Of a DNA stretch of 64,000 bases, positions 35,806-44,505 are shown piece after piece. Position 1 is the stretch's first letter. Each line of letters opens with the position of its first letter. The position numbers and the translations under genes were made by a program. The stretch is from Rhodocyclaceae bacterium. Its GTDB lineage: Bacteria > Pseudomonadota > Gammaproteobacteria > Burkholderiales > Rhodocyclaceae. The notes below the pieces were generated by a model. It saw only the letters and a program-made list of their open reading frames with translations. It ran no database searches and was not told the DNA's origin. The stretch lies in contig JAVBXY010000038.1 of the NCBI GenBank assembly GCA_030824275.1, positions 186,001 to 250,000 of the forward strand, given 5' to 3'.

Positions 35806-36287
35806 AGATATTGGTGATGGGCATCGGCAATACCTTGCTGAGCGACGAAGCCGTCGGCGTGGTGGTGATGCAGGCGCTGGCAGCGGAGTTGGGCGCCAGT
35901 GACGACATCGAGTTCATCGACGGCGGCACCTTGTCCTTCACGCTGGCGGTGCCCATCAGCGAGTGCGATGCGCTGCTGGTGATCGACGCCGCACGTTTCG
36001 ATACCGCAGCGGGAACGGTGCGCCACTTCGAGGGTGAGGCCATGGACCGCTTTCTCGGCGAGAACCGCAAGGGCAGCGTCCATGAGGTGGGCCTGGTGGA
36101 CCTGATGGCGATTGCGCGCCTGGGCGAGCATTGGCCGCAGCAGCGTGCACTGATTGGCATCGAGCCGGCCGAGGTGAGCTGGGGCGAGGCGCTGACGCCG
36201 GTAGTGGCGGCCGCGGTGCCACGGGCCTGCGACGTGGCGCGGGACATCCTTGATAGATGGCGTCGAATTGGCCATCAATCTCGCTGA
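35796..36287 (+). CDS. Hydrogenase maturation endopeptidase (HyaD/HupD type)
   Basis: A 163-residue M52 protease that removes the C-terminal peptide of the NiFe hydrogenase large subunit after nickel insertion. The nickel-binding ligands of the family are present: E18 (LLSDEAVG), D64 (LLVIDAARF) and H96 (SVHEVGL), together with the start VMGIGNTLLSDE. Its expected substrate is HynL, encoded 3.1 kb downstream, whose tail continues 15 residues beyond the final ligand histidine. It begins inside the end of hupK. Confidence 0.92.
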   Translation: MALKILVMGIGNTLLSDEAVGVVVMQALAAELGASDDIEFIDGGTLSFTLAVPISECDALLVIDAARFDTAAGTVRHFEGEAMDRFLGENRKGSVHEVGLVDLMAIARLGEHWPQQRALIGIEPAEVSWGEALTPVVAAAVPRACDVARDILDRWRRIGHQSR

Positions 36288-36369
36288 TGGGGTCATGACA
36301 AAACGGAATTGTTGATCCAGCGCAACATCGGGAAAAATGGGACTCGCACACTGCTGGCGAGGAGGCACC

Positions 36370-37464
36370 ATGAAAAGTCCCGGAACCGTAGGTGAAGCAC
36401 TGCGACAGCGCGGCATCAGCCGCCGCGAATTTCTCAAGTTCTGTAGCGTCGTCACCTCGCTGCTGACACTGCCGCCGACCATGGCGCCCGTGATGGCTCA
36501 GGCGATCGCGGCGGCGCGACGACAGTCGGTGATCTGGCTCTCCTTCCAGGAGTGCACCGGCTGCACCGAATCCATCACCCGCTCCCATTCCCCCAGTCTG
36601 GAAAACCTGATCTTCGATCTGGTGTCCCTGGACTATCACCACACCTTGCAGGCCGCTGGCGGAGATGCAGCCGAGCATGCCCGCGAGCAGGCGATGAAGG
36701 ACAACGCCGGCAAGTATCTGCTGATCGTGGATGGCTCGATTCCGATGAAGAACGCGGGCTATTCGACCATCGCCGGCATCAGCAATTACGACATGCTGGT
36801 GGAGACCGCCAAGGGCGCGGCAGCCATCGTTGCGGTGGGCACCTGTGCGACTTACGGTGGTTTGCCCAAGGCGGACCCGAATCCCACCGGGGCAGTATCG
36901 GTGGCCGATATCATCAAGGACAAACCCATCATCAACGTACCCGGCTGCCCGCCGATTCCAGTGGTGATGACCGGCGTGCTGGCCCACTTCCTGACCTTCG
37001 GCAAGATTCCAGAACTCGACGCCAAGGGCCGGCCCAAGGCCTTCTACGGCGAGACGATCCATGATCGTTGCTACCGGCGGCCCTTCTACGACCAGGGCAA
37101 GTTCGCCACCAGTTTCGACGGCGAGACGGCGCGGCGTGGTTGGTGCCTGTTCGAGCTGGGTTGCAAGGGGCCGGTGACCTACAACGCTTGCGCGACGACC
37201 AAATGGAACGATGGCACCAGTTTCCCGATTCAGTCGGGCCACGGTTGCATTGGCTGTTCCGAACCCAATTTCTGGGATGAGGGGCCGCTCTACAAGGCGC
37301 TCTCCATGCCGGTCTCCGCCGTGCAGGGAACGCTGGGCGCGGCCGCAGTTGTTGGCGCGGTGACGGGGGCTGCCGTGACCTGGCACAACCGGGGCAAGAA
37401 GGCCGGGGCGAAGGCCGCCCATGAGCCGGTGACAGTGGATCAACTCAAGCGGGAGAGCAAATGA
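36370..37464 (+). CDS. hynS: [NiFe] hydrogenase small subunit (Isp type, group 1e-like)
   Basis: A 364-residue electron-transfer subunit with three Fe-S clusters. A Tat signal (SRREFLKFC, 17-25) directs export of the folded small-large dimer. The proximal cluster begins at C62/C65 (FQECTGCTES); VGTCATYGG, VPGCPP, CYRRPFYDQGKF, GWCLFELGCKG, NACATTKWN and the SGHGCIGCSEPNFWD end supply the remaining ligands. A C-terminal hydrophobic helix (about 315-340) should anchor it. The start is the ATG with AGGAGG upstream rather than an earlier ATG at 36337. The gene order hynS-isp1-isp2-hynL is that of Thiocapsa-type membrane hydrogenases. Confidence 0.95.
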   Translation: MKSPGTVGEALRQRGISRREFLKFCSVVTSLLTLPPTMAPVMAQAIAAARRQSVIWLSFQECTGCTESITRSHSPSLENLIFDLVSLDYHHTLQAAGGDAAEHAREQAMKDNAGKYLLIVDGSIPMKNAGYSTIAGISNYDMLVETAKGAAAIVAVGTCATYGGLPKADPNPTGAVSVADIIKDKPIINVPGCPPIPVVMTGVLAHFLTFGKIPELDAKGRPKAFYGETIHDRCYRRPFYDQGKFATSFDGETARRGWCLFELGCKGPVTYNACATTKWNDGTSFPIQSGHGCIGCSEPNFWDEGPLYKALSMPVSAVQGTLGAAAVVGAVTGAAVTWHNRGKKAGAKAAHEPVTVDQLKRESK

Positions 37465-38120
37465 ACTATCTCGATCTGCTGACCTTCGCCCGGGGGCCGG
37501 CGCTGAGCTGGGCGCTGGCCTTGTGCGTGGCGGGCATCCTGCTGCGCCTGTTTGAAATCTACGGCCTCGGTCGCAAGGCCGATCTGGCACGGCCGCGCGA
37601 GCAGACGCCGGGCAGCGGCTGGCGCACCATCGCTTCGCGATCCGTGCCGCCGCCGGGCATGCTCAAGGCCGAGCCGGTGACTTACATTGCCGGCTATGTT
37701 TTCCATATCGGTTTGCTGGCGGCCATTGTGTTGTTTGCGCCGCACATCGCCCTGATCCGCGACGTCACCGGCCTCGGCTGGCCGGGCCTGCCCTCGGCGC
37801 TGGTGGATGCGCTGGCGGTGGCGGCCATCGTTGCGCTGCTGGTGCTGCTGGCCCATCGTCTGACCAACCCGGTCAAGCGCATGCTGTCGGGCTTCGGCGA
37901 TTACCTGGCCTGGGCGGCGACTCTGCTGCCGCTGCTGACCGGCTATCTGGCCTATCACCACCTGTTCCTCGACTACACGCTGATGCTGGCGCTGCACATC
38001 CTGTCGGTGGAACTGCTGCTGGTGCTGCTGCCCTTCACCAAGCTGTTCCACACCATCAGCGTCTTCATCTCGCGCTGGTACAACGGTGATGCCTACGCAC
38101 GCAGGGGGATCGCATCGTGA
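37461..38120 (+). CDS. isp1: Isp1-like membrane cytochrome b subunit of the hydrogenase
   Basis: A 219-residue integral membrane protein with about five helices, related to the nitrate-reductase gamma subunit (NarI) family. Candidate heme-b histidines lie in GYVFHIGLLAA, FAPHIAL, AHRL, and the pair in LALHILSVELL and FTKLFHTIS. In Isp-type hydrogenases it passes electrons between the periplasmic enzyme and the cytoplasmic Isp2. It overlaps hynS by 4 bases and isp2 by 4 bases (GTGA junction), so translation is coupled through the operon. Confidence 0.9.
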   Translation: MNYLDLLTFARGPALSWALALCVAGILLRLFEIYGLGRKADLARPREQTPGSGWRTIASRSVPPPGMLKAEPVTYIAGYVFHIGLLAAIVLFAPHIALIRDVTGLGWPGLPSALVDALAVAAIVALLVLLAHRLTNPVKRMLSGFGDYLAWAATLLPLLTGYLAYHHLFLDYTLMLALHILSVELLLVLLPFTKLFHTISVFISRWYNGDAYARRGIAS

Positions 38121-39403
38121 GCGCGACGCTTGCCAAAGGTATCAACGCCTTCAAGGAAGTCATCGACGCGCCCATCGCCAGCTATTTTTCCAGCTGCGTG
38201 CATTGCGGACTCTGTGCCGAGGCCTGCCTGTTCCATACCGAAACCGGCGATCCGAAATACACGCCGATCCACAAGCTCGAACCACTGCGTCGTGTCTGGC
38301 AACAGGAATACACCCTGCTCGGGCGCCTGGGCAAGTTGCTCGGCTTGTCCAAGTCGGTGACCGATGCGGAGCTGGAGGAATGGAGCCCGCTGGTCTACGA
38401 CAGTTGCACTCTGTGCAGCCGCTGCTCGATGGTCTGCCCGGTGGGTAACGACATCACCTACATGATCCGCAAGATGCGCGAAGGCATGAGCGCGGCAGGC
38501 CACGCGCCGGAGGGCCTGATCGGGGCGTCGACGCGGGCGGTAAATATCGGCAGTCCAATGGGCGTGAAATGGCCGGCGGTGCAGGCGCAGATCAAGCATG
38601 TGCAGGCCGACACGGGTTTGACGATTCCGGTGGATGTGGAAGGTGCCGAGTATCTGGTGCTGATGTCGTCCATGGAGATCATGAATTTCCCCGAGTATCT
38701 CGGTTCGCTGGCCAAGGTTTTCCAGCAGGCCAAGGTGACTTGGACGCTGGCGCCGGATGCCTTCGAAGCCACCAATAGCGGCATCCAGATCGGCTCCTCG
38801 GACATTGCCCGCGAGATCGTCTCGCGCATCGTCAATGCGGCCGAACGGCTGAAGGTGAAGTGCGTTATCAGTCCCGAGTGCGGCCACGCCTTCACGGCCA
38901 TCCGCTGGGAGGGGCCGAACCTGATGGGCCGGCCTTTCGGTTTCGAGGTCAAGCACATCCTTGAGGTGCTTGATGAACTGCGCGCGGCGGGGCGCATCCG
39001 TTTCAAGCCCGAGGAAAAGGAAGCGCGACCGCTGACCTTCCACGACCCGTGCCAGATCGTGCGCCGGGGCGGCGTGGTGCAACAGCCGCGCAATCTGCTC
39101 AAGGAGGTCGCCGTCGAGCTGCGCGAGATGCCGGATGCCGGCGTGATGAACTGGTGCTGCGGTGGCGGTGGCGGCGTGTCGGCCAACGACCGGGCCGAGG
39201 ATCTGAAAGTGGCGGCCTTCAAGCGCAAGAAGTCGCAGATCGAGGCTACCGGCGTCAAGACCATGGTCACGGCTTGCGCCAACTGCCGCATGGTGATGGA
39301 AGAAAGCCTGGAGCACTATCACATGGATGTCGAGATACTGAGTCTCACCGAGATGGTGGCCGAGCGAATTGTCGAAAACTCGGTCGAGGGTGAAGCGAAA
39401 TGA
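38117..39403 (+). CDS. isp2: Isp2-like iron-sulfur protein (HdrD/CCG type)
   Basis: A 428-residue cytoplasmic protein resembling heterodisulfide reductase subunit D. Two [4Fe-4S] ferredoxin motifs are seen: C27, C30, C33, C37 (SCVHCGLCAEAC) and C97, C100, C103, C107 (CTLCSRCSMVCP). CCG-domain motifs follow (SPECGHAF, DPCQI, NWCCGGGGG and ACANCRMVMEE). In Isp hydrogenases it completes a transmembrane electron path from H2 oxidation, possibly to sulfur or quinone-linked carriers. It starts at GTG inside isp1 and overlaps hynL by an ATGA junction. Confidence 0.92.
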   Translation: MSATLAKGINAFKEVIDAPIASYFSSCVHCGLCAEACLFHTETGDPKYTPIHKLEPLRRVWQQEYTLLGRLGKLLGLSKSVTDAELEEWSPLVYDSCTLCSRCSMVCPVGNDITYMIRKMREGMSAAGHAPEGLIGASTRAVNIGSPMGVKWPAVQAQIKHVQADTGLTIPVDVEGAEYLVLMSSMEIMNFPEYLGSLAKVFQQAKVTWTLAPDAFEATNSGIQIGSSDIAREIVSRIVNAAERLKVKCVISPECGHAFTAIRWEGPNLMGRPFGFEVKHILEVLDELRAAGRIRFKPEEKEARPLTFHDPCQIVRRGGVVQQPRNLLKEVAVELREMPDAGVMNWCCGGGGGVSANDRAEDLKVAAFKRKKSQIEATGVKTMVTACANCRMVMEESLEHYHMDVEILSLTEMVAERIVENSVEGEAK

Positions 39404-41172
39404 ACCAACGCATCGTTGTAGATCCGATCACCCGCATCGAAGGCCACCTGCGCATCGAAGCGGAGACCGATGCCGAAGGCCGCATCACCCGCGCCTCCTC
39501 GGCGGGCACCATGGTGCGCGGCCTGGAGATCATCCTGCGCGGCCGAGATCCGCGCGAGGCTTGGGCCTTTGCCCAGCGCATCTGCGGCGTGTGCACCCTG
39601 GTGCATGGCATCGCCTCAGTGCGTGCCGTGGAGAATGCGCTGAAGATCGAGGTGCCGTCCAATGCGCAACTGATCCGCAACCTGATGATCGGCGCCCAGT
39701 ACATCCACGACCACGTGATGCACTTCTACCACCTGCATGCGCTGGACTGGGTGGACGTGGTCTCGGCGTTGAAGGCCGATCCCAAGGCGACCTCGGCGCT
39801 GGCTCAGAGCCTGTCCGGCTACGCCAAGTCCTCGCCGGGCTATTTCAGCGACGTGCAGAAGAAATTGAAGGGCTTCGTCGAGGCCGGCCAGTTGGGCATC
39901 TTCGCCAATGGCTACTGGGGCCACCCGGCCTACAAGCTGCCGCCGGAAGCCAACCTGATGGCCGTGGCCCACTACCTCGATGCGCTGGCCTGGCAGCGGG
40001 ACGTGGTTAAGCTGCATGCGATCTTCGGCGGCAAGAATCCGCATCCGATGTTCCTTGTCGGCGGTGTGCCTTGCGCCATCAGCATTGACCCCAGTCATCC
40101 GGGCAAGGGGCAGGGCGGCCCGCATTATCGCGGCGGTGATTCGGGGACGGCGCTGAACATGACCGGCCTGCAAATCGTGCAGAACGCGATCAAGCAGATG
40201 CAGTCTTTCGTCGATGAAGTCTATGTGCCGGACACTCTGGCCATTGCCGGTTTCTACAAGGACTGGTTCAAGCAGGGCGAGGGCGTCGGCAATTTCCTGA
40301 CCTTCGGCGACTTCCCGGCCAAGGGTATGTCCGATCCGGCTTCCTATCTGATTCCCTCCGGTGTGATCCTCGACCGCGACCTGTCGAAAATCCATCCGAT
40401 CAACTTCGATGCTGAGGCGGAGATCCAGGAGTTCGTCAGCCACGCCTGGTACAAGTATTCCGTAGGCAAGGAGAAGGGCCTGCATCCTTATGCTGGCGAG
40501 ACGGAACTGGATTACACCGGGCCGAAGCCGCCCTATCAGCACCTCGACGTGGAGAAGGATTACTCCTGGATGAAGTCGCCGCGCTGGAAGGGCAAGGCGA
40601 TGGAAGTCGGGCCGCTGGCCCGGGTGCTGATGATGTACGCATCGGGCCACAAACAGACCCGGGAACTGGTCGGCATGGCGCTGAAGAAGCTCGATGTACC
40701 AGTTACGGCGCTGTATTCGACCCTGGGCCGTACGGCGGCGCGGACGCTGGAAACCAAGATCATCGCCGATGCGATGCAGGGCTGGTACGACCAGTTGATC
40801 GCCAACATCAAGGCTGGCGACCTCAAGACCTTCGACGACTCGAAATGGGACCCGGCCACCTGGCCGGCGCAGGCCAAGGGCGTCGGCGTCATGGAGGCGC
40901 CACGGGGCGGCTTGTCGCACTGGATCGTGATCGACCAGCAGAAGATTGCCAACTACCAGGCCATCGTGCCCAGCACCTGGAATGCCGGGCCGCGTGATGC
41001 GACGGGGCAGCAGGGGCCGTACGAGGCGGCGCTGAAGGGGCATCTGCTGCACGATGCCAAGCAGCCGGTCGAAATCTTGCGCACCATCCACAGCTTCGAC
41101 CCCTGCATCGCCTGCGCGGTGCATGTGACCGATCCCAATGGCGAGGAACTGGTGCAGGTGAAGGTGCGTTGA
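39400..41172 (+). CDS. hynL: [NiFe] hydrogenase large subunit
   Basis: The 590-residue catalytic subunit. The Ni-Fe ligands are C62 and C65 (L1: QRICGVCTLVHG) and C569 and C572 (L2: SFDPCIACAVH), with H575 as the residue after which maturation proteases cut. That leaves a 15-residue tail (VTDPNGEELVQVKVR) to be removed. RIVVDPITRIEGHLRIE at the start is typical. It is the last gene of the tightly packed run hupT-hupK-hyaD-hynS-isp1-isp2-hynL. No hyp genes are in the window, so metal-centre assembly must be encoded elsewhere. A dispersed repeat starts 1 base after the stop. Confidence 0.97.
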   Translation: MNQRIVVDPITRIEGHLRIEAETDAEGRITRASSAGTMVRGLEIILRGRDPREAWAFAQRICGVCTLVHGIASVRAVENALKIEVPSNAQLIRNLMIGAQYIHDHVMHFYHLHALDWVDVVSALKADPKATSALAQSLSGYAKSSPGYFSDVQKKLKGFVEAGQLGIFANGYWGHPAYKLPPEANLMAVAHYLDALAWQRDVVKLHAIFGGKNPHPMFLVGGVPCAISIDPSHPGKGQGGPHYRGGDSGTALNMTGLQIVQNAIKQMQSFVDEVYVPDTLAIAGFYKDWFKQGEGVGNFLTFGDFPAKGMSDPASYLIPSGVILDRDLSKIHPINFDAEAEIQEFVSHAWYKYSVGKEKGLHPYAGETELDYTGPKPPYQHLDVEKDYSWMKSPRWKGKAMEVGPLARVLMMYASGHKQTRELVGMALKKLDVPVTALYSTLGRTAARTLETKIIADAMQGWYDQLIANIKAGDLKTFDDSKWDPATWPAQAKGVGVMEAPRGGLSHWIVIDQQKIANYQAIVPSTWNAGPRDATGQQGPYEAALKGHLLHDAKQPVEILRTIHSFDPCIACAVHVTDPNGEELVQVKVR

Positions 41173-41173
41173 A

Positions 41174-41198
41174 AAAAGTCGGCGCCGGCGAGACGGCG
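41174..41198 (+). repeat. Dispersed 25-bp repeat, copy 8 (behind hynL)
   Basis: AAAAGTCGGCGCCGG followed by CGAGACGGCG. It begins 1 base after the hynL stop and ends 14 bp before the convergent GGDEF gene's end. Confidence 0.92.
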
Positions 41199-41212
41199 CT
41201 GCAAGCCGGAAA

Positions 41213-42619
41213 TCAGGCCGCTTGGGTTTCCTGGCCCTGCTTTTCCACGTACATCCGCTGATCGGCGATCTTGAGCAACTGGGTCGCCGATTTGGCGTCC
41301 TCGGGGAAGATGGCGACGCCGATGGAGGCGCCGACGCGCAGGGATTGGCTGCCGTAGAGGATCGGCGAAGTCACGACTTCCCGCAGGCGAACGACCAGTT
41401 GGTCGATTTGCGCCGCATCGGTTTCCTCGACGAGAACGACGAGCTCGTCGCCGCCCCAGCGGGCCACGGTATCGCCGGCACGGATTTCGTCACGGATGCG
41501 CTGGGACACTGTCTTGAGCACTGTGTCACCCGCCTTGTGGCCGTGCTGGTCGTTGACCGCCTTGAACTTGTCGAGATCGACGAACAACAGGCCGCAGCGG
41601 CTGGATTCGCGTCGGGCATGGCGGCTGACCGCCTGATGGATGCGGTCTTCCAGCAGGCGCCGGTTGGGTAGGCCGGTCAGAGAGTCGAAAAGGGCCAGTT
41701 GTGCCAGCGCGATACGATTTTTCATCAGGAGGAAGAGCGCCAGACCAAGCAGTGCGGCGATGGTCCAGCTGACGATGCGCAAGGTAACGCTGTACAGGGC
41801 ATCAAGGGTCGTCTCTTTCGAGCGCACGCCAAAGACCCATTTGCCGTTCGGAATATCGGCGTCGATCAGTGTGGATTCGGGCGAGTTGAGAATGGCCGGA
41901 TTGCCCCAGAACACGGCGGGAGCACCGATGCCGCCTTCGCGGGAGGCTACGGCGAACTCATAGCGGGTGTTGCCGGCCTCCTCGAAGGCGGTGCGCAGGA
42001 AGCTGTCCACGTCGATGACAGTGGACAGCATGCCCCAGTACTTGCCCTTGGCGAACACCGGGTAGCGGTAGATGAGGCCCGTGCCGCCCTGAGCCAGTCG
42101 CACCGGGCCAACCAGGGTGCCACGCCGGCTATCGATGGTGCGCTTGACGTCGGGCCATTGCGCGGCACTCTTGGAATAGTCGAAGCCGAGGACTTTTTCG
42201 TTGCCGATCAGCGGATGCACATGGCTGACGACATAGCCTTCGGCAAGCGCAAAATTGCGGATATTGCGGCTGTTGCGATACAGCTCGGTGAGAACGGCGT
42301 GGATTTCGGTCTGGTCTATCCGGTCATGACGAACGGTGAGATAGGCGGCGAGTCCGTTGGAGAGGAAGAGCACGGCATTCAATTCCCGCTCTGCCTGGGC
42401 GCGCAAGTTGCTGCCGAAGGCCACCGCGTCGCTGTGGCGCACGGCCGCTGTTTCCGCGCGCTGGTAGTCGAACACCACTTCGACGGCGACAAGGAGTACG
42501 AGGAACACGGCGACACCGGCAATACGTGCGCTGAGCAGCGTATTCAGCCAAGGATGAGTCTCCGCCGGTTGCGTGAATACCATCCATCCTCCCTGCCTAA
42601 ATGAAGCAGCCTTTTTCAT
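41213..42619 (-). CDS. Membrane diguanylate cyclase with periplasmic CHASE-type sensor
   Basis: A 468-residue inner-membrane signalling protein. A first membrane helix (about 31-50) and a second (about 275-297) bracket a periplasmic CHASE-like domain (LRAQAERELNAVLFLSNGLA, then PLIGNEKVLGFDY and RLAQGGTGLIYRYPVF). A GGDEF domain follows at about 305-465 (LFDSLTGLPNRR, then the active-site loop WGGDEL at 388-393). The signature is GGDEL instead of GGDEF; the metal and GTP acid residues are retained, so c-di-GMP synthesis is plausible but weaker than for the GGEEF protein at 50.1 kb. It converges with hynL. Confidence 0.85.
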   Translation of the reverse strand: MKKAASFRQGGWMVFTQPAETHPWLNTLLSARIAGVAVFLVLLVAVEVVFDYQRAETAAVRHSDAVAFGSNLRAQAERELNAVLFLSNGLAAYLTVRHDRIDQTEIHAVLTELYRNSRNIRNFALAEGYVVSHVHPLIGNEKVLGFDYSKSAAQWPDVKRTIDSRRGTLVGPVRLAQGGTGLIYRYPVFAKGKYWGMLSTVIDVDSFLRTAFEEAGNTRYEFAVASREGGIGAPAVFWGNPAILNSPESTLIDADIPNGKWVFGVRSKETTLDALYSVTLRIVSWTIAALLGLALFLLMKNRIALAQLALFDSLTGLPNRRLLEDRIHQAVSRHARRESSRCGLLFVDLDKFKAVNDQHGHKAGDTVLKTVSQRIRDEIRAGDTVARWGGDELVVLVEETDAAQIDQLVVRLREVVTSPILYGSQSLRVGASIGVAIFPEDAKSATQLLKIADQRMYVEKQGQETQAA

Positions 42620-42649
42620 TCTATGCCCTTTGGCCTAGAAAAAAAGGGG

Positions 42650-43333
42650 TCACTGAGAGGATTTGATAGGTGCGACGAAGGTATAGCCCTTGCCGCGCGC
42701 AGCGCGTATCGGATTGGCGTTGGGCACGGCAGCATTGATTTTCAGGCGCAGCCGGCTCAACGCGACTTCGAGGCGGCGGAAATCGCCGTCGAGGGGAACG
42801 CCGATGGCAGCAATCATCAGGGCTTCACGGGCGACGGGATTGGGTGCGTCCTCGGCCAGGCGAATCAGCAGCGCCGCTTCGGTGTGGGTCAGCTCGATGA
42901 TGGTGCCGTCCGGCGCCAGCAGGCGGCGGCCGCCGGCACGTAGTTGCCAGGCTTCTGCGGATGCATCCGGTTCGGGCAGGCGACGGACGACGCTTTCGAT
43001 TACGGCTGCGAGTTCACGCCAATCTACCGGCTTGACCAGATAGGCATCGGCACCGCCACGCAGGCCACGCACCCGGTCTTCCAGTGCGCCACGTGCCGTC
43101 AGCATGACGACGCCGAGATGGGGAATCGAGCGCAGTCGCTCGGCGATGGAAAAGCCATCTTCGCCGGGCAGGCCGACATCGAGGACGACGACATCGCAAC
43201 CTTCGGTGGCGAGCAGCGCGTCGAGGGTGGGACCGTCGGCGCAGGGGCTGACGCGGAAGCCCTGATGGCCGAGGAGAAAGGCAATTTCTTCACGCAGGGC
43301 GGCGTGGTCTTCGACTAGGGCGACGTGGATCAT
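42650..43333 (-). CDS. OmpR-family-like response regulator
   Basis: A 227-residue receiver plus winged-helix protein. The receiver has E8/D9, phospho-acceptor D52 (VVLDVGLPGEDG), T79 (MLTARG) and the lysine of LVKPVDW. The C-terminal domain (about 130-222) has the OmpR fold pattern (LTHTEAALLIRLAE, RLEVALSRLRLKI, then IRAARGKGYTFVAP), which binds DNA. It is probably a transcription factor with an unidentified kinase. The start overlaps the MFS gene stop by 4 bases, so both are on one transcript with the DUF2189 and hydrolase genes upstream. Confidence 0.85.
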   Translation of the reverse strand: MIHVALVEDHAALREEIAFLLGHQGFRVSPCADGPTLDALLATEGCDVVVLDVGLPGEDGFSIAERLRSIPHLGVVMLTARGALEDRVRGLRGGADAYLVKPVDWRELAAVIESVVRRLPEPDASAEAWQLRAGGRRLLAPDGTIIELTHTEAALLIRLAEDAPNPVAREALMIAAIGVPLDGDFRRLEVALSRLRLKINAAVPNANPIRAARGKGYTFVAPIKSSQ

Positions 43334-44505
43334 GCCGCTATTTTCCTACGGCGCAGCAAAAATAGGGTGCTCGCCAGTGCGGTCATCGCAACGATAGGCA
43401 GGGCCAGTGTGTTGAGCTGGTTCCAGCCGGTGCTGTTGATCAGCACGCCGGAGGACAGGGAGGTCAGGGCCTGGATGCCGAGTACGAAGAAGTCGTTGGT
43501 GCCCTGCACCTTGGCTTTTTCCTCGGGGCGGTAGGTTTCGGTCAACAGTGTGGTGCCGCCGATGAAGAGGAAATTCCAGCCAACGCCGAGTAATACCAGA
43601 GCCCACCAGAAATGCATGAGCGTTACGCCCGAAAGGGCGATGGCGATGCAGGCGAACATCAGTGCGGCACCGACCAGCAGGATGTTTACCACGCCGAAGC
43701 GTTTGATCAGGTCGCCGGTGAAGAAAGAGGGGGCGAACATGCCGATCACGTGCCACTGGAGAATGAAGGCGGTATCCGAGAAGGGCAGCCCACAGAAATC
43801 CATCGCCAGCGGCGTGGCCGTCATCAGCAGGTTCATCACGCCATAGCCGCAGGCAGCGGCCATGACGGCGACGATGAAGGCGGGCTGACGGGCGATTTCG
43901 GCGAAGGGACGGCCGACAGCCTTCTGCTCCGTCGCGGTCAGCGGCGGGATGACGAGACGGCTGGCGATCAGCATGGAGATGGCCGCGAAGACGAAGAGGG
44001 CGCCGTAGCTGGCAAGATACATGGGCTCGACCAGGCCTCGGGTGAGCTTGCCTGTCTCCGGCCCGATGATGCCGCCGAGGATGCCGCCGGCCAGGGTCAG
44101 CGAAATGGCCTTGCTCTTCCAGTCCGGGGGTGCGCTATCGGCCGCGGCGAAGCGGTATTGCTGGCCGAAGGCGTTGTAGATGCCAGCGAAGACGGTGCCC
44201 AGACAGAGCAGCCAGAAGCTGCCGATGAACACGGCCAGTCCCGAGATGGCGGCGCCGAGCATGCCCAGTGCCGAGCCGAGCATGAAGCCGGCGCGACGGC
44301 CGAAACGTTTCATGAAGAAGGCAGCGGGCAGGGTGGCGAGGGCACCGCCGATGACGTAGGTGGTGATCGGCAGCGTGGCGAGACGTTTGTCCGGTGCCAG
44401 TTGCAAACCGATCAGGCCATTGATGGCGATCAGCATCACGCCGTTGGTCAGCAGCAGAGCCTGGGCCGCTGCGAGCAGCCCGACGTTGGTCTTGAAGCGT
44501 GTCAT
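43330..44505 (-). CDS. Major facilitator superfamily transporter
   Basis: A 391-residue inner-membrane transporter with about 12 hydrophobic helices. The start ATG gives TRFKTNVGLLAAAQALLLTN and lies 4 bases inside the DUF2189 gene's end (ATGA). The MFS A-loop appears as FMKRFGRRAGFMLGS between helices 2 and 3, and GDLIKRFG marks the second half. EEKAKVQGTNDFF near the end is characteristic of a subgroup annotated as predicted arabinose-efflux-like permeases. Substrate unknown. It sits between a membrane protein of unknown function and a response regulator. Confidence 0.87.
   Translation of the reverse strand: MTRFKTNVGLLAAAQALLLTNGVMLIAINGLIGLQLAPDKRLATLPITTYVIGGALATLPAAFFMKRFGRRAGFMLGSALGMLGAAISGLAVFIGSFWLLCLGTVFAGIYNAFGQQYRFAAADSAPPDWKSKAISLTLAGGILGGIIGPETGKLTRGLVEPMYLASYGALFVFAAISMLIASRLVIPPLTATEQKAVGRPFAEIARQPAFIVAVMAAACGYGVMNLLMTATPLAMDFCGLPFSDTAFILQWHVIGMFAPSFFTGDLIKRFGVVNILLVGAALMFACIAIALSGVTLMHFWWALVLLGVGWNFLFIGGTTLLTETYRPEEKAKVQGTNDFFVLGIQALTSLSSGVLINSTGWNQLNTLALPIVAMTALASTLFLLRRRKIAA

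Noticed and set aside
36288-36369. Sigma-54 promoter before hynS
   Set aside because: The best candidate has 11 instead of 10 bases between GG and GC and otherwise poor consensus.
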